A model generated the notes under the pieces. It saw only the letters and a program-made list of their open reading frames with translations, did not search any database and had not been told where the DNA came from. This document shows positions 1 through 12,960 of a stretch of DNA of 64,000 nt, in pieces. This DNA is from Atopsyche davidsoni (lineage: Eukaryota > Arthropoda > Insecta > Trichoptera > Hydrobiosidae), in NCBI GenBank assembly GCA_022113835.1, contig JAILWY010000010.1, positions 3,931,501 to 3,995,500 of the forward strand. Direction: 5' to 3'. The first letter of the stretch is position 1. The number at the start of each line of letters is the position of its first letter. The position numbers and the translations under genes were made by a program.

Positions 1-357
1 CACGGAGGCGGCGGCCACGGCGGGGGCCACGGTGACGACAAGGAGTACTACGAAGTTCTCGGTTACACCTACGGAGCGCCTCATGGTGGAGGCCATGGCG
101 GCTTTGACGGCGGCTTCAGCGGCGGTCACGGTGGCCACGGAGGCTGGAGCGCGGACGCCGGGTCCGACGAGTCCGGCTTCGGGGGCGACGCCCAAAGCTT
201 CGCGGGCCACAGCAGTTACGGCAGCCAAGGTGCCAGCTCCCAGGCGGACTACTCCAGTGGTGCCGAGCAGGAGTCTTTCGGGGGCCACACCAACGACCTG
301 GGCCACTTCGGGGAGCAGGCGGATGCCGGCGGACAGGAGCACGAAGGATATCATTAA
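1..357 (+). CDS. His/Gly-rich, probably secreted or cuticular protein, C-terminal part
   Basis: The open frame enters from the left edge in frame 1 and ends at TAA 355-357, giving 118 residues; the start and any signal peptide lie outside the window. The first residues are almost only His and Gly (HGGGGHGGGHGDD). Then comes a Tyr/Gly/Ser/Asp-rich low-complexity tail with GGHGGHGG blocks, ending QEHEGYH. Most third codon positions are G or C, unlike the flanking AT-rich DNA, which supports this frame over the overlapping plus-strand frame from 32. It resembles the other His-rich proteins of this window and runs tail to tail with the gene ending at 2189. No catalytic domain is visible. A structural, metal-binding or cuticular role is inferred from composition only. 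Confidence 0.75.
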   Translation, partial: HGGGGHGGGHGDDKEYYEVLGYTYGAPHGGGHGGFDGGFSGGHGGHGGWSADAGSDESGFGGDAQSFAGHSSYGSQGASSQADYSSGAEQESFGGHTNDLGHFGEQADAGGQEHEGYH

Positions 358-862
358 CCTCCCGCTCTCATTATTTCATCATTTCACCATATTTGTACCT
401 TTCATTTTATTCGTAAACTGCGAATAATTATCACCCCCTAGACTAATTCCAAACAATTTTTGCTTTTCCAAAGCGTTCTATGATACGAACTGTTACAACT
501 TTTTATAGACTCGGCGATAGATGTTTAATACGATGGATGGCATTATCTTACGACCTGTAAAGTGTTGTTGCCTCTCCAAGCGCAGTCGCTGCTTGACTTT
601 CACTCCCCTTGGGTTTTTTGTGGTGAATCTCGTCGTAGAATGCATTTCACCGAGCTCATTGCCTCAGACATTACAGTTTTCTAGAGTGTCGTGTATACTC
701 AAACAAAAAGTGATGTCGGTGAATTAATTTCAAAGTGCTATGTGATTATTTGTTGTTATGTTTGTAGCTGATTGTTATTTTTATTATTGTTAATTTTTTT
801 ATATTGTACATGTATATATGCTTTGTACTCACAATTTTTTTTATGTTCACGAAAAGTTTTAA

Positions 863-868
863 AATAAA
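863..868 (+). terminator. polyadenylation signal AATAAA
   Basis: Canonical AATAAA about 505 bases downstream of the TAA at 355-357. It is the first convincing signal for the plus-strand His/Gly-rich gene, implying a 3' UTR of roughly 0.5 kb. The cleavage site was not located. Confidence 0.45.
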
Positions 869-1258
869 TTGTTACCTTAATTATATTTTGCTAGCCTTTT
901 CTGTTTATTTAATATGTCCTTTCGTCGATCGTTATACAACATGGATATTTATGCTTGAAAATATATTTACGGTATAAATATAAGCCTCTTATACTACAAT
1001 GATAATTTCTCCATACATTAAGAATATACCGTGAATTTAATGTTACAAAATATAATGTAGAGATATTTACTGTTGAAATCCAAACACTATTTATATGAAT
1101 CACATTCAAATAGCTGAAGTATGCGAAAAATTAAATTGTTTTCTTTTTTGTTATTATTACACATTTTTATAATTATAATTTAAGTTCTTACCAGTAAAGC
1201 CAATCAGCGAACAAGTGCTACGCAAGAACAATAAAACATATAGTACACATACATATAT

Positions 1259-1575
<317 letters not shown>

Positions 1576-1999
1576 TCATTTTTAATAAAAAAAAACATTA
1601 AAATAAATTTAACCCTCGTTTATTTTTATTATGTTTCATAATCTCAATATTCATTTTATTTCAATATTTAAAAACACAACATCAACGTTTATTTTATTTG
1701 GCACAATTAATAAACAAAATTATTTCATTTTATAAAATGGTGTAAAATAATCAGTTGCTTGTATATCTACTATAACATAAAATATATTTCATATGTTTTT
1801 TAATCTTATTAATTAATAATGTTGTCTTTCTCCGCCGTCCGAAGCTTATAATAATTGTGCGGTCTGTCGTATTGACAAGGGTTCATTTGGACATGAGAAC
1901 TTAATTATTGAATATACTATCGCCATGCTTTTCTATCTATAAATTATTACAATTATATTTCAATTACCGACATTTTGCTTTACAATTTTGCTAGTCTGC

Positions 2000-2039
2000 C
2001 ACTAGATGCCTCTAACGTGAATATTAGAGACATCTAGTG
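2000..2039. repeat. Short hairpin, 16-bp arms
   Basis: Arms 2000-2015 (CACTAGATGCCTCTAA) and 2024-2039 (TTAGAGACATCTAGTG) are reverse complements with one mismatch, around an 8-base loop. It lies between the two convergent His-rich genes. It could be the end of a small mobile element or a structured 3' region; nothing distinguishes these. Confidence 0.5.
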
Positions 2040-2188
2040 AAAGGTGAAATATCCATGTATTTTCGACTAATATTGAATCAAAATATTCCAAATAGTTACT
2101 TATCAAATTATCGCACGTATTTTTTTGTACTGGTTATTCGGATGTATAAAAAACTATTTTAACATAATCACTACAGGTACAATAAAAA

Positions 2189-3356
2189 TTAATGGTGTTC
2201 TGTGGAAATATGTCCATGGCTATAATCGTGCTCATATCCGACCGTCTTCCCATAGTTGTCTTTTCCATCATCGAAATAGCGCTTGGTCGAGTCATCGTAG
2301 CCTGTTGTTTGCACGTCACCGTTGATTTCATTTAAAAATGTCTTGTGGTGCTCCACGTAGCCAGGGATACCTGCTACTGTGTCTGATTTGTGGCCCATGT
2401 CGTACCCGCCGCCGTGGTCCGAATGGAAGCTCTCTTCCGATTGCGGATTGAAGTAGTGCTCCGCCTCTTCCTCGTAGCCCCCGCTGTAAACCTGGCCGTT
2501 GTCTGCCTGGCCGTCGACAGCTGTAGGTGCCGACGCGGGAACTGCATACTCGGCCTGCATGACCTGCGGATGCTGCGCCATCATCTGGTGCGCGACTTGG
2601 TGGTAAGGTGAGATGTCATATGACGTCACGGCAGGGTACTGTCCAAACTTTCCGGCTCCGTCGTGGGGCGGGTAAGTGAAGAAACCGGGGTTATACTCCT
2701 TTGGAACTCCGTGCTCGTATTCATTGAAGTCATCTTCTTGGACAGGAGCATCGGAGTAGTCTCCGGGTACGGAGTAGTCATTGGGGTCAAACTCGACGTA
2801 GCCTTCATCGTAGTTCTCGGTGACCTCGTAGCCGTTGTTGGCCGGGAGGGACTCGTCTTCCTCGACGTACGGATAAGCCGCGTAGCTGTGGTGACCCTTG
2901 GCCTTGTGGACCTTCTTGTGCTTGTGTCCTGCCGGTGGAGCGGGGTGGTGGGGGTGGTGACCCTTGTGACCGTGCGGCTTAGCGGGGGCCTTCTTGTGAA
3001 CGTGTGGGATTTTGTGTTTGTGTACGGGGTGAACTACTTTGACCACGTGCTTGACCATTGGCTTGGCGTGATGCCCGTGTCCGTGCCCGTGTCCGTGCCC
3101 ATGCCCGTGTCCGTGTCCGTGCCCGTGCCCATGTCCGTGTCCGTGTCCATGTCCGTGTCCATGACCATGGCCGTGTCCGGAAGTAGTCACGTGCTTGTGA
3201 ACGTGAGATGTCTTCCAGTGCTTGTGTTGGTGCTTGTGATGGGTATGCTTGACTTTTTTCTTCGGTTCTTTCTTTGGCGCATGTTTATGTATAAATACAT
3301 AATGCGTATGGTGCTGATGCTTTATTATTTCAGGCACATGAACTTTCAAAATATCA
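2189..3356 (-). CDS. His-rich protein with long Gly-His repeat, terminal exon
   Basis: Terminal coding exon on the minus strand. A run of T then CAG at 3359-3357 is the acceptor. The exon opens with one base completing a codon, then Asp-Ile-Leu-Lys-Val-His-Val-Pro, and ends at TAA 2191-2189. No in-frame ATG lies near the 5' end (the codon at 3349 is TTG), so start and signal peptide are on upstream exons. Order of the about 388 residues: a basic His/Lys region (HTHHKHQHKHW), about 19 Gly-His pairs, a second His/Lys/Pro region, then a long acidic Tyr/Asp/Glu/Gly-rich tail ending HISTEHH. The phase (two bases before, one after the intron) matches the gene at 28571-31455, which has a similar first mature segment (VIHVPYKV versus LKVHVPEI). 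A secreted, metal-binding cuticular role is inferred. No enzyme domain is seen. Confidence 0.8.
3067..3180 (-). repeat. 6-bp-period minisatellite coding for (Gly-His)n
   Basis: A tract of GGNCAY hexamers on the minus strand (on the plus strand CCGTGC, CCGTGT and CCATGT variants), inside the His-rich exon. Synonymous variation among units with protein periodicity kept suggests selection for the Gly-His polymer, or replication slippage in phase. Length probably varies between individuals. Confidence 0.85.
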
Positions 3357-3379
3357 CTGAAAAAAATATTTAAGTAAAA

Positions 3380-6300
3380 TTAGATAGTATATGCATCAAA
3401 ATTATTTCATTTAAAATATGCAAGCTTTATTCAATTTATCTATGTACTTTCAGTGCAATGAAAATATTTTTTTTGTAATGCCATATTCCGCTCAGCGCTG
3501 CAAAAATGCAAAGAAGTTTGATAATATAAACCATCATTACAAATACAACATTATTTTATATTTAATACTCTCGCAGCGAAATGCAATGATCTAGATGCAG
3601 CAGCAATACATGCTAAAAAAATTTAGTCTTTCACGCGATTTGTCTTTTTTCAATTAACAGTTACAAGATAAAACTACTCACTACTAAAATCAAACCTCAC
3701 CCAATTCACTTCCAAGATTAAAAATCTAATAATTAAAGCATTTGTTTAAGTAGAACTAGAAATGTATACCAAAGCAGATAGTCATGTTTTATGATCAAAT
3801 AGCATATCGGTATATTTGCATCTTAGCTTAACACTTGTACATTCGCACGAACACATCGAGTAAAGTCTCCACTTACTGTTTGCTCCCTTTGCCTCCACCT
3901 GCCTCGCATGTTTCGCTATAATACATTAACACTAGAAAACAGATAACTAATTTCATATTGGAAATCAAACTCCTTGCTGTGCACGTATGAAAACACTTGG
4001 GCATCACAAAAAAAACCATGCTCTGGAATCAACGGGTCAACACTGTCATTACAAGGATCTGTTTGCAGTCGATGTGTTATTTATGATTTATAACAAAATT
4101 CTAGAATCGAAACTGTCCAATTGTTCCTCGGATGCAAGCGTGTGGATCTGTGCAGAACCGGAAGTTCCGGAGTGGTTTCCGCTTTGGTTGGCGCCCAGCT
4201 GACTGCCGAACTCTTATTGAAACCTGTGAAATGGTATGGCGGTCTTTTTATCCAATTTCTCCTGAGCTTGAAAAACGAAATAAAGAAGCTGTGCGAAGTG
4301 CGATGCCGGGCTAATTTAGTTATGGCCAGGTGCTCGACGGAGCGTTCCGCAGGAGGTGGGTATGTCGCACTTTGGTGTTTATTTACGCTATGAATTAATA
4401 TTTTGTTTCAAGTGTAAATCTTCTGTCAAATTTGTTAAACAAAAAATACAAATAGTCCAATGGAAAATAATTTTTGTGTGTGAGGGCGAAAGCGCTTACA
4501 ACAAAAATGATCGTAATTTCAGTTATATGACTTTTCATGTTTCAGTCAAATTAAATTTATTATAAGTTTATTTTTGGGTGCAAAATAAATACTAGTTCCT
4601 CGGGAATTAAATCAAAAAGGTTCTGTGTAGTGAAAAAAACAATATACGCATCTAAATATTGAACTTAACAATATATAGACGTATGTTTATAGTTTTGATT
4701 TAAAAAATGATAAATTCGGTAGACCTCCATTATAATCCACATGCAAATGTAAATTCCACTTACTGGTTCAATACCAATAATTTATTTATATGAATAATGT
4801 AAATTTTGTTTATTTATCAATAAAGGTAACAAATACTTAACCAGTAATTATTATTAAATATTTTTTTTTAAATTCAAGTTTTTTACCCATACTGGTTTAT
4901 AGTGTATACAACCAAAATATTTAATTGCTATGTTTAAATAGATAACAGGAACAAGGATTAGATGCTTTTGTATCTTGGATATTAAACTGCTTCAAGTTTC
5001 TTATCCTCTGACGTTTCGGCTCCCATGCTGAAACTATTTTCAAAGATTTTAATCGAAGAATCAAAAATGTTAAGCAACCCAACACCCAGGAATCCAAATA
5101 GTTTTATTGCAACAGTTTCACATAATAGCTTGACACAGCTTAAAATGCGCTATTAATTTTTAAATGTGAAATTCCGCTGTTTCAACACCGCGAGCCACTG
5201 TGGCCGTGAGTGTATGACCATTTATACAAAAAGAATTACCTGATGTTTCGCCGTGCTACCAATAAATTTCTACGGGTAACTTCAGCTCCAGTCGAGCATA
5301 AAGATGTCGCCAGTAAAAGTGAGCAGCGGCAGACACGTACGTCCAGCTATGTTATAATTTGCTTGAAAAAATAATCACAGTGAAAGAAGTTTATTGTCGA
5401 GTATTCGCTCTGTCCATTGTGGCAGATAATGCAGCCTTTACCTGAAAGGCGAATTCGCCGCTCCACACATTAAATTCTTAAAAGAAGCTGTAATTATGTG
5501 CCATTTGAAAAATCGCATTACTGTAAAAGAAAACCTTTGTGATTATGGCCGTTTTGCTAAAAAGTGATTAAAGCTAAAAACTGAAAGCATTGCTTTCTAT
5601 CCATCGCAATTATTACAGATTATTGTGCTCGTATATAAAATTTGATAAGGTAATCAAATCTTCCATACATTTAAATCTTTATATGTAATTAATTTAAATA
5701 TAACTAATTCACAATCCTAATAAAATTCAAGTTAACTTTTTTACTGATTTTTTTGTCATATGAAAATATTTTTGAAAGTATATATATATATATATTATTA
5801 TATTGTTGTACATGGTGAGAACGCTGTAAAAGATACGTGATCACGAATGAAATTAATTGAATATTGATTTTACAATATCAGTATTTTACTGTAAACCAAC
5901 ACAAGAGAAGCAATAACTTGAAAATTAAAATGAAATTTAATAATAATTATAGAATAGTCGAACTACTTCATGTGATTCATTATTTATTTTGATCATATAC
6001 CATAATTTTATAAATTATTATAATTTCAAATCAAGTAAAACTGAGTTAAAATTTAATTTCCTAACATTTCATTTATCTAACTCGTACAAATATTTAAGCT
6101 TGATTAATAATTTAATCTTGAAAAAAAATAATTTTTCCTAAAAAGCCAACCGTTATCGATTTGTTAAAATTGATTTTATTCCGTTCAATGTTTCCATCAA
6201 ACGGCCTCACATTACAGTATTACAGCGGAACGTCAAATGGATTAGGCATAGAAATTAAACCTAAAAAAATACTTAACTTTTTAATCAACAAAAGTTATGT

Positions 6301-9150
6301 AAATTCTCCGTCATCCACCGTGACATTGCATTTCATGTACTGAAATTGTGATAAGCGACCGATAGAGTCACACTTTCTCCCAGCCGCGTCTATCCGTAAT
6401 CTGGTGAATTTAACACTTTTTTGAGTCCGACGGTCGAGTCGAATCGACCAGGTCGGCCCGCGGGGCTCACAGAGCCCGAGACTGCCACGGGGCGACCGCC
6501 TCTTGCCTGGACCTTCAACCATAACATTACACGAATTGTAACCTGTAATTTGAATTTCGGAGTATTTGAGATAATGCAGTAGACTCTAAAAAAATCGGTT
6601 AGATTATGATGGTGTTTAGAAACAATAGACGTGATTGTACACTGATTTATTCCCTTTTATTTTTATGTGATTAATTTACTCTGTCATCGCGGCACCGCGT
6701 CCTCAAGTAGGCACGGAGTGCTAGTCTCGTTCTTGCAGCAATTAAGAAAAGGCATCGGCATTGTCTCGCACTGTACACCCGTACGGCTTTCACTTTTATG
6801 CTTATTTATTATCGACAAATACACGACAGTTTACAAGTTCACGAGATGCAAGGTTCGATTGTGAGCGTGTTGAGTTCTCAGCGCAATTAAAAAATCTCGC
6901 TCTCGGCCAAATCGCACGTCACTGCAGACGCTCGATTATGCAATAACACAAATCGATTAATAACAGATTTAAAAGCGTAAAATATTTATCTTTTTGTGGT
7001 CTAATTAAATTGAATAAACCTACTCACCCATAACTGTACCCACCGGTTACGATGAATTTCAAAAAATCTACCACAGACATCCTCCAACAGACAGACCAGA
7101 CGTCTCGGAGAAAGATATCCATCTCGGATTAAATTTTGTTCCGAGGCCCGCTTTCTTAGTGTTGCCCTTATTTTCGTCCCTAATGAACCGTAACTATTCA
7201 AATAAAAATAAGCGATAAAAAAGTATACGCCATGCTTACACCCTATAATATTATGCTTGAGCACATTAAAAAAGGAGGAATATTAGAGTAGATAACGAGA
7301 CACAGCGCATCAATCAATACCCGGCCGGGTATTGACGTGAGACAGAGTGCCCGCGTGGCCGAGCCTTCCTCAGGCCCGAAGGCCTGCAGCGACTCGTGGA
7401 AACAGATCTCCTGGCTCGTTGCTGCTCGGACCTGCGCCGGTTCCTGCAATTGAATTCAATCAAACTGTATTGATTCACCTCCGAAGCTTGAGGAGACTTC
7501 GTTGAACCGCGTGAAAAATTACATTTACCCGACTGGCTGAAAAACTGAAGCGGTTTATGAAAGTTTACTTGGTGCATTTAATTTATTCTATATGGTTGAT
7601 TTACGTGTCTAAAATAGAGCGTAATTTTTTTTTAGATTTAAAAATTGAAAAATCAAATAAAAGTTTTTTCTGTATAATACTATTTCAAATAACACTTATA
7701 TCAAAAAAAGAAAACAGCGGCCGTAGAATATCTGGTTTTTTTGAATACTTTCTTACCTAATCTAAACTTGTCTATTTTCGTTATTTCTCTTTTGGTAAGT
7801 GCTCGCTTTTATTTTGGTTAATTGGACTTTTTTCTCAGTTTTCAATTTTACAAGAATGCGTCGGAGAAGTTGTTTCTTTTAAAATAAGTACGCAGATTGT
7901 GCCTCTACGCTATCAATTTGCAGCTGAATGAATAATTTTATTGAAGAGATCAAATATTTACCCGTGAAAAGTGGATACAATAAAAGTGTTGAAAATATAT
8001 GGAAAGAGAGTCCAATCAGAACCAAGATTATACTATTGAAGCACAAATACTTATTTGTTCAACCTTAAATACTGGCGTTCATCTACACTTATGTTCCAGG
8101 TTACACTTTTTAATCTTATAGCACTATTTATATGAATACACACTTTCTTGCTCCTTAGAGCATGGGTAACCTAAAACTTTGAATTTTATTTTATGTTATC
8201 CTTATTTATTATATTATTATTTCAATATTTCGTGCGATGCTTTTGATTGTAGATACTGATTATTATAATCTCTAAGAGAGAGATCCCGATTGCTTAATCT
8301 TGTAAATAAATACGATACTTGATGTGTAACTTTAAAACAAATAGAAAATTATTAAAATATTCTCTGATGCTAACCTTGCTTGTTGATAGTATAAAACTGA
8401 AACTTATCTGATGATTATGTAATAATATTAAGTTGTTCGTCTTTACTTTATGTATTACCTTGCTAAACGATTTACAAAAATTCGATGTATATGTAGTATA
8501 TATAGTAGAAATCTTTTCTTATAAATATTACTTTAAAAAAAGGACAACTGTTACAATAGGTTTGTTGGTTTTTTATCTAAATAAATAATTTTATAAAATA
8601 AATTCATTTATGGAATAAATGTGAAAACCTCAAACGAAACTGAAATGACAGTTCTTTTGCAAACATTTTCAAAGACCTCGTTAATCAAAAATCGTTAAAA
8701 TGATGTGTGTCCAGTCCGGGCTTTTACGCGTTGGAGATCTGAATGATCTCAGTAGGATATAATGTGATGTAAATTGTGGTACGGCGTGACCAGGTCCGCC
8801 TCAGAGGCAGCCGCGGCCCTGGGAGGAGTAACTCGTGCACATAACTAACATCTTCCGACCGTATCCTGCTCTCTGGGCCCCACTGAACAGTCCCATTTCA
8901 GAAGTAACTGTTCCCAGCTCGGGTGAGAACCAGAGAACTACCAGAACCGTATTTATTGCACTGCCGACTGTACTTTTCTATCAATATAAACATCAGAGTT
9001 ATTCTTATATTTAGTATTGTAAAATTATATTTAGAATATCTAAATATAATATTTTAGTCCACATGTACCTACAGGTAACCAAATATATCGTATCCCACCG
9101 CTACTAACATAATAGCTACAACTTATACAAAAACAAATACTTATATAATT
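3380..9150. other. Gene-poor AT-rich region with two GC-rich islands
   Basis: Mostly featureless AT-rich DNA, possibly upstream introns of the His-rich gene ending at 2189. GC-rich patches lie at about 4120-4330, 6361-6520, 7321-7450 and 8790-8960. The 7321-7450 patch follows a minus-strand acceptor-like sequence (CAATTGCAG near 7446) and stays open in one frame. None could be assigned to a known protein. They could be enhancers, decayed elements or exons of an unrecognised gene. Confidence 0.4.
7028..7080 (-). other. Candidate upstream (start) exon of the His-rich gene
   Basis: On the minus strand an ATG at 7080 opens MSVVDFLKFIVTGGYSY plus two bases GG, directly followed by a good donor GTGAGT (7027-7022). 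Length (53 nt) and phase match the 50-nt signal-peptide exon of the gene at 28571-31455, and joined to the exon starting at 3356 the split codon would be GGT (Gly). The hydrophobic stretch is weak for a signal peptide, and no acceptor directly abuts the ATG. The intron would be about 3.7 kb. This is a proposal only. Confidence 0.25.
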
Positions 9151-9159
9151 TATTATTGA

Positions 9160-9516
9160 TTTTTGTGAAGACCGTCTCACAGGAAGTACGATTTTGCCAA
9201 TACAGGTTTGATTGATTGATAATGATTAAGTACATTTTTTCTAATATTGAAAATTGATTAAAGAAACTCTTGGAAAAATATCATCGTGATTTGTGTGGGA
9301 TTTGATTGGCATAATAAGTACGTTATTTCATTTATAGGATATGATTGTTAAAAATTCTTGCCTAGTACTAGTGATTCGTTGGTATAATTGGTTATGCATC
9401 GGCCATGTAAGCTTGGGGATGTGGGTTCAAAACCCACACAAATCATAATGATATTTTTCAAAGATTTTCTTTAATCAATTTTCAATATTTTAAAAAATGT
9501 ACTTAATCATTATCGA
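9160..9516. repeat. tRNA-derived repeat inside an inverted repeat (copy 1)
   Basis: The centre (9371-9445) reads like a degraded tRNA gene: GTGATTC...AATCA ends, a GGTTCAAAA B-box-like T loop between GTGGG and CCCAC, and CATGTAA as anticodon loop. It is flanked by imperfect inverted arms 9218-9304 and 9430-9516 that share a tail sequence. The segment before the left arm (deoxy motif TTGTGAAGACCGTCTCACAG) recurs at 45.2 kb. This suggests two head-to-head copies of one SINE-like family. Confidence 0.6.
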
Positions 9517-12330
9517 ATATAATTTTATATTATATTTTCATTTACTTCAAATTCAAAGATATACGCATCTCTAAAAGTGTATAATGAAGAATGGGAGATT
9601 GCAAATGAAAGAAACAGGTAAACAGGACATTCTCAATCCTAAATCTATTGACAAAGATATAATACCTGCTCCATATAAGAGGTTTAAGTGCTGGTAACAT
9701 TAATATGGAAATATCTTTCTATACAATTCTAAAATGCAGTAATTTACCAAACTATAAAAATATGTTTTAAATAAAATATGTCATTAATATAATTTAAGCA
9801 ATTATTTACGGTCAATAAAAAATATTTACATCATATTTAAATATTACATGTAAATATTGCTTAATAATGCTAATTATATTGGATGACAAATTTAAACATA
9901 TTTGAAGATAGGCATTAAGGATCTTTAAAATTAACTTTAATTTTATTATATTTCATTTATTTTAAAAAGCTGTTTTATTTTAAATTCTACGAATTAAAAG
10001 CATTTTTTACAGTATTAATGGTCTTTAAATATTTTAAAAACTTAACCTCCCAATGTTTCAAGTTACAACATTTAAGTAACAAATTCCTTTAAATAGTTTA
10101 CTTCATATATTTTTCATCACCTAAAAAAATACGACCAAGTTAAGCTTAAATAACGTAAATTTTCAGATTTACTTCGTTAAATTAAATTAAATTCGGTTTT
10201 TCTATAGTGCACTTATGTATAATCCATTGTTATCTTAAAAGTGCTTTATGACGTACTATCAAGGCCACTGACTGCTGCCAGACATTTACAATCAATGTTC
10301 TCTATTTTTTAATATATCTTTAAAGGTGTTATAAATTGATTACATATTTTCATATGTTAAAATTGCAATAAAAAAAAACCTAATATTTTAATCATTACTT
10401 TTTGATTGGTGAAAATAGTCGTAATAATATTATACAGTGTGCTTATTTTTGCGATTGAACAATAAAGTTTTTTTTTTTTTGCGAATCAAAGATGTTATTA
10501 TAGCATCACTTCGTAACTATTCAAAACCACATGAAATTTATAAATTTTAATGAAAGTATTTTCAATACAATCGCGCTATGCACGATTCCAGTGTTGAGTG
10601 ATTAATTTAGAATTATATCCGCTTCTTCCACTCTTTCCACTCATTACATTGTACGGACAATTGCAGATTTCTGCCATTCGCAGGCGCAAATCTACCGCCG
10701 CTAATCTAAGTCGGACCCATGAATGGAACCGGAATGCCTCAAACCACAGACCTTCCATCACGTTCGCAGAACTTTGTGCATATTATTCGAGAAATATTAA
10801 CCATTCAATGCTTTTAAAAAATTATTCGCTCGCTTGCTTGGCGACTGTCAATACGATTTTCAGTTATTTCAAATCTGTTGAAGTTTTAAAATAAAAAATG
10901 CGTTTATCCGGGTACACCACCGAACCTTGAACTCTCAGCCCAGTTTCCGAGCTAGATACGATGTGAGTACGGGATATCTCAGCGGACCGTAGGTCTTATC
11001 CATTTTTACGAAAAAATCTTACTACTGTCAATTAAATTGTTATTACACCATGAATCACGGATCAGGTGCCGCCCATGGACGCGCGCCCGCCGCGGGACCG
11101 TTACAGATAGCGCCCGGGCCATTTACTACGTCCGACACTAACTGTTTTCCTATTCTTCCAGCTTCAAAATACTCCGATATTAAATTGGATACATTTATTT
11201 CAAGTGTCTCAACAACACTCTAGAATATAGAAGTAAATGAATGAAATAAAAAAAAAATAGAAGTACTGTCGGTGGGCGGCGGAGTGTGTGCGTGAACTTT
11301 TTTAATTGTGCTTGCACGCTTCATCCGAACTAACCCTTAACCTTTGATGAACACGGCTTTTTTGGATGAAACTCAAAAAGTTCATCCATATCAAATTATG
11401 TTTAAAGCTTTTTTTTTTTTACTTCAATTGCTTATAGAATTCAAATTGTTTGATTGAAATTTTCAAGAATTGAAGCAAATATGCATAAAAAAAATATTTT
11501 TATAACCAAAGAACTACTTATTTTATAATGTTACACAATAATTAAATCATTATGCCATAATCTAGTTTTTATTATGTATCATTTTTAATTATTATTATAT
11601 AGAGAAACACGATTTTATTTTGTAACTTGACGTAAATGCTATGACCGAATTAAAAATAATACTATAAGAAACTTCTGTTTCTGGGAGCGGAGATTTTATG
11701 TATAATGTAATATTTCGCTTTTATAAATTTATCGCCATCAGGTCGATTGATACTCCGGAAATCTAATTTTCTATAGATAAATCTGATAAAAAGAGGTATT
11801 TATTCAAAATCATAACAAATAGTCGTCTAATTAAAATTTTACATTACTAATCAATTTTCGAGCCCGCTCTTCGTCTGAATCGACGATGTCCGCTTGTTTG
11901 TTCAGAGGTGCACTCCACGATGATCGTTTTTTAGGTGTTGTATTGAATAATTATTTCTAGAAATGCATCCGAGACGTGTGGAGTGCAGGCCGAGGCGGCC
12001 CGCGGTCCCGCGCCCGCCAGGTGCTTGCAAGCTCTCGCGGCCCCAAAATTAATATTATATATATATATATATTACATATAAAAAATCTAAATAGTCAATC
12101 CAAATACAAAACAAAGCGAGAAATTCTCCTAATATTTTTTCACGACTCTAGTGAGATTTGAACTCGGTTGTCGCGGCCAAGTAAAACTTCCAAGATAAGA
12201 AAAAAAATATTGCAAAAACTCATTTAAAAACCGCACGGATTTAATAGCTCTAGAGATCAATCTAATTTTTAGTAATTCATTGTAAACATTAGGTATAAAA
12301 ATACGGCCTAATCACACGTTTACGAATTAC
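9517..12330. other. AT-rich region without recognised genes
   Basis: No coding sequence could be supported. GC-rich patches occur at about 10620-10760, 11060-11115 and 11970-12040. The last two both contain runs of CGCGCCCGCC-type sequence and may be fragments of one GC-rich repeat. Confidence 0.4.
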
Positions 12331-12334
12331 CTAA

Positions 12335-12490
12335 TTATTTCTTATATGATTAGGCACATTAGTTCATAAATAGACGATTATTTAAAGAAACTCTCAGAAA
12401 AATATCATCGTGATTTGTGTCGGATTTGAACCCACACCCAGCCATGTATCCCACATATGTATGAACTAATGTGCCTAATCATATTAGTAA
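12335..12490 (-). repeat. tRNA-derived repeat bounded by 24-bp perfect inverted repeats (copy 2)
   Basis: 12345-12368 and 12460-12483 are perfect reverse complements of 24 bases (arm motif GATTAGGCACATTAGTTC). Between them, in minus orientation, lies the shared tRNA-like head (about 12410-12450, with TTTGAACCCACAC). The arm sequence also ends the copy at 43.64 kb, so it is the tail of this subfamily, here present at both ends. Confidence 0.6.
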
Positions 12491-12754
12491 TAACATAATA
12501 AACCCGTAATGGGTAATATATACGCATCTGATTGACGTTCAATCCAAAAAATAAGACACAATTACCTGATTATGAAAGAACTTCTGATATTTCGGTCCCG
12601 GTGTTGGGGCCGTCTTCGGGGATTTGAAGATGGTCAAAACGTCGCACCACAAAATCATAGAATAATTTAACAAAATTGTGTTAAATTTAAAGTGCCATCA
12701 AATGGTCAATTATGCTAATTAGTAATATAATTATAGGTTAAGTATTTTTTTTAT

Positions 12755-12960
12755 GCTAAGGTTCGAACCGCTCCACGGCCCATGGCCAGGTGCGTTGGGC
12801 CGTGCTTGTCGTCAGGAGACGCAGGAGGTCCGCGCATGGGAGCCCCTGCAGGAGCATGGGCCTCATTATGTTTCCCACAGCGAACCTCACGAGCCAGTTC
12901 ACGCACGGCGGGGCAGTGCGGCGGCGGCCCGGAAACGGTCGGCCGCCTCCTCTTTTTGGT
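12755..12960 (-). other. GC-rich coding-like island, unidentified
   Basis: On the minus strand one frame runs from the RRRTAPPCVNWLVRFAVG segment to ...WAVERFEP and a TAG near 12762, with G or C at nearly every third position. An alternative frame with Met reads about 70 residues ending GAVRTLA. Surrounding DNA is AT-rich. No family is recognised and no strong acceptor was seen. It could be the last exon of an unannotated gene or a fragment of an old element. Confidence 0.25.

Noticed and set aside
32..427. A 131-codon plus-strand frame with ATG over the left-edge gene
   Set aside because: It overlaps the His/Gly-rich frame in another phase, lacks the third-position bias and runs on into the AT-rich 3' UTR.
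2663..3373. Long plus-strand frame opposite the His-rich exon
   Set aside because: It is the antisense of the Gly-His repeat (Val/Ser/Pro repeats) with no domain, signal or splice support.
3872..3910. Minus-strand ATG-led segment with GTAAGT donor (MRGRWRQREQT) as the start exon of the His-rich gene
   Set aside because: It ends in phase 0, which does not fit the exon at 3356, and has no hydrophobic signal sequence.
4121..4393. Overlapping plus-strand frames in a GC-richer patch
   Set aside because: Three frames are open over the same DNA, none has domain or splice support; left as an unexplained patch.
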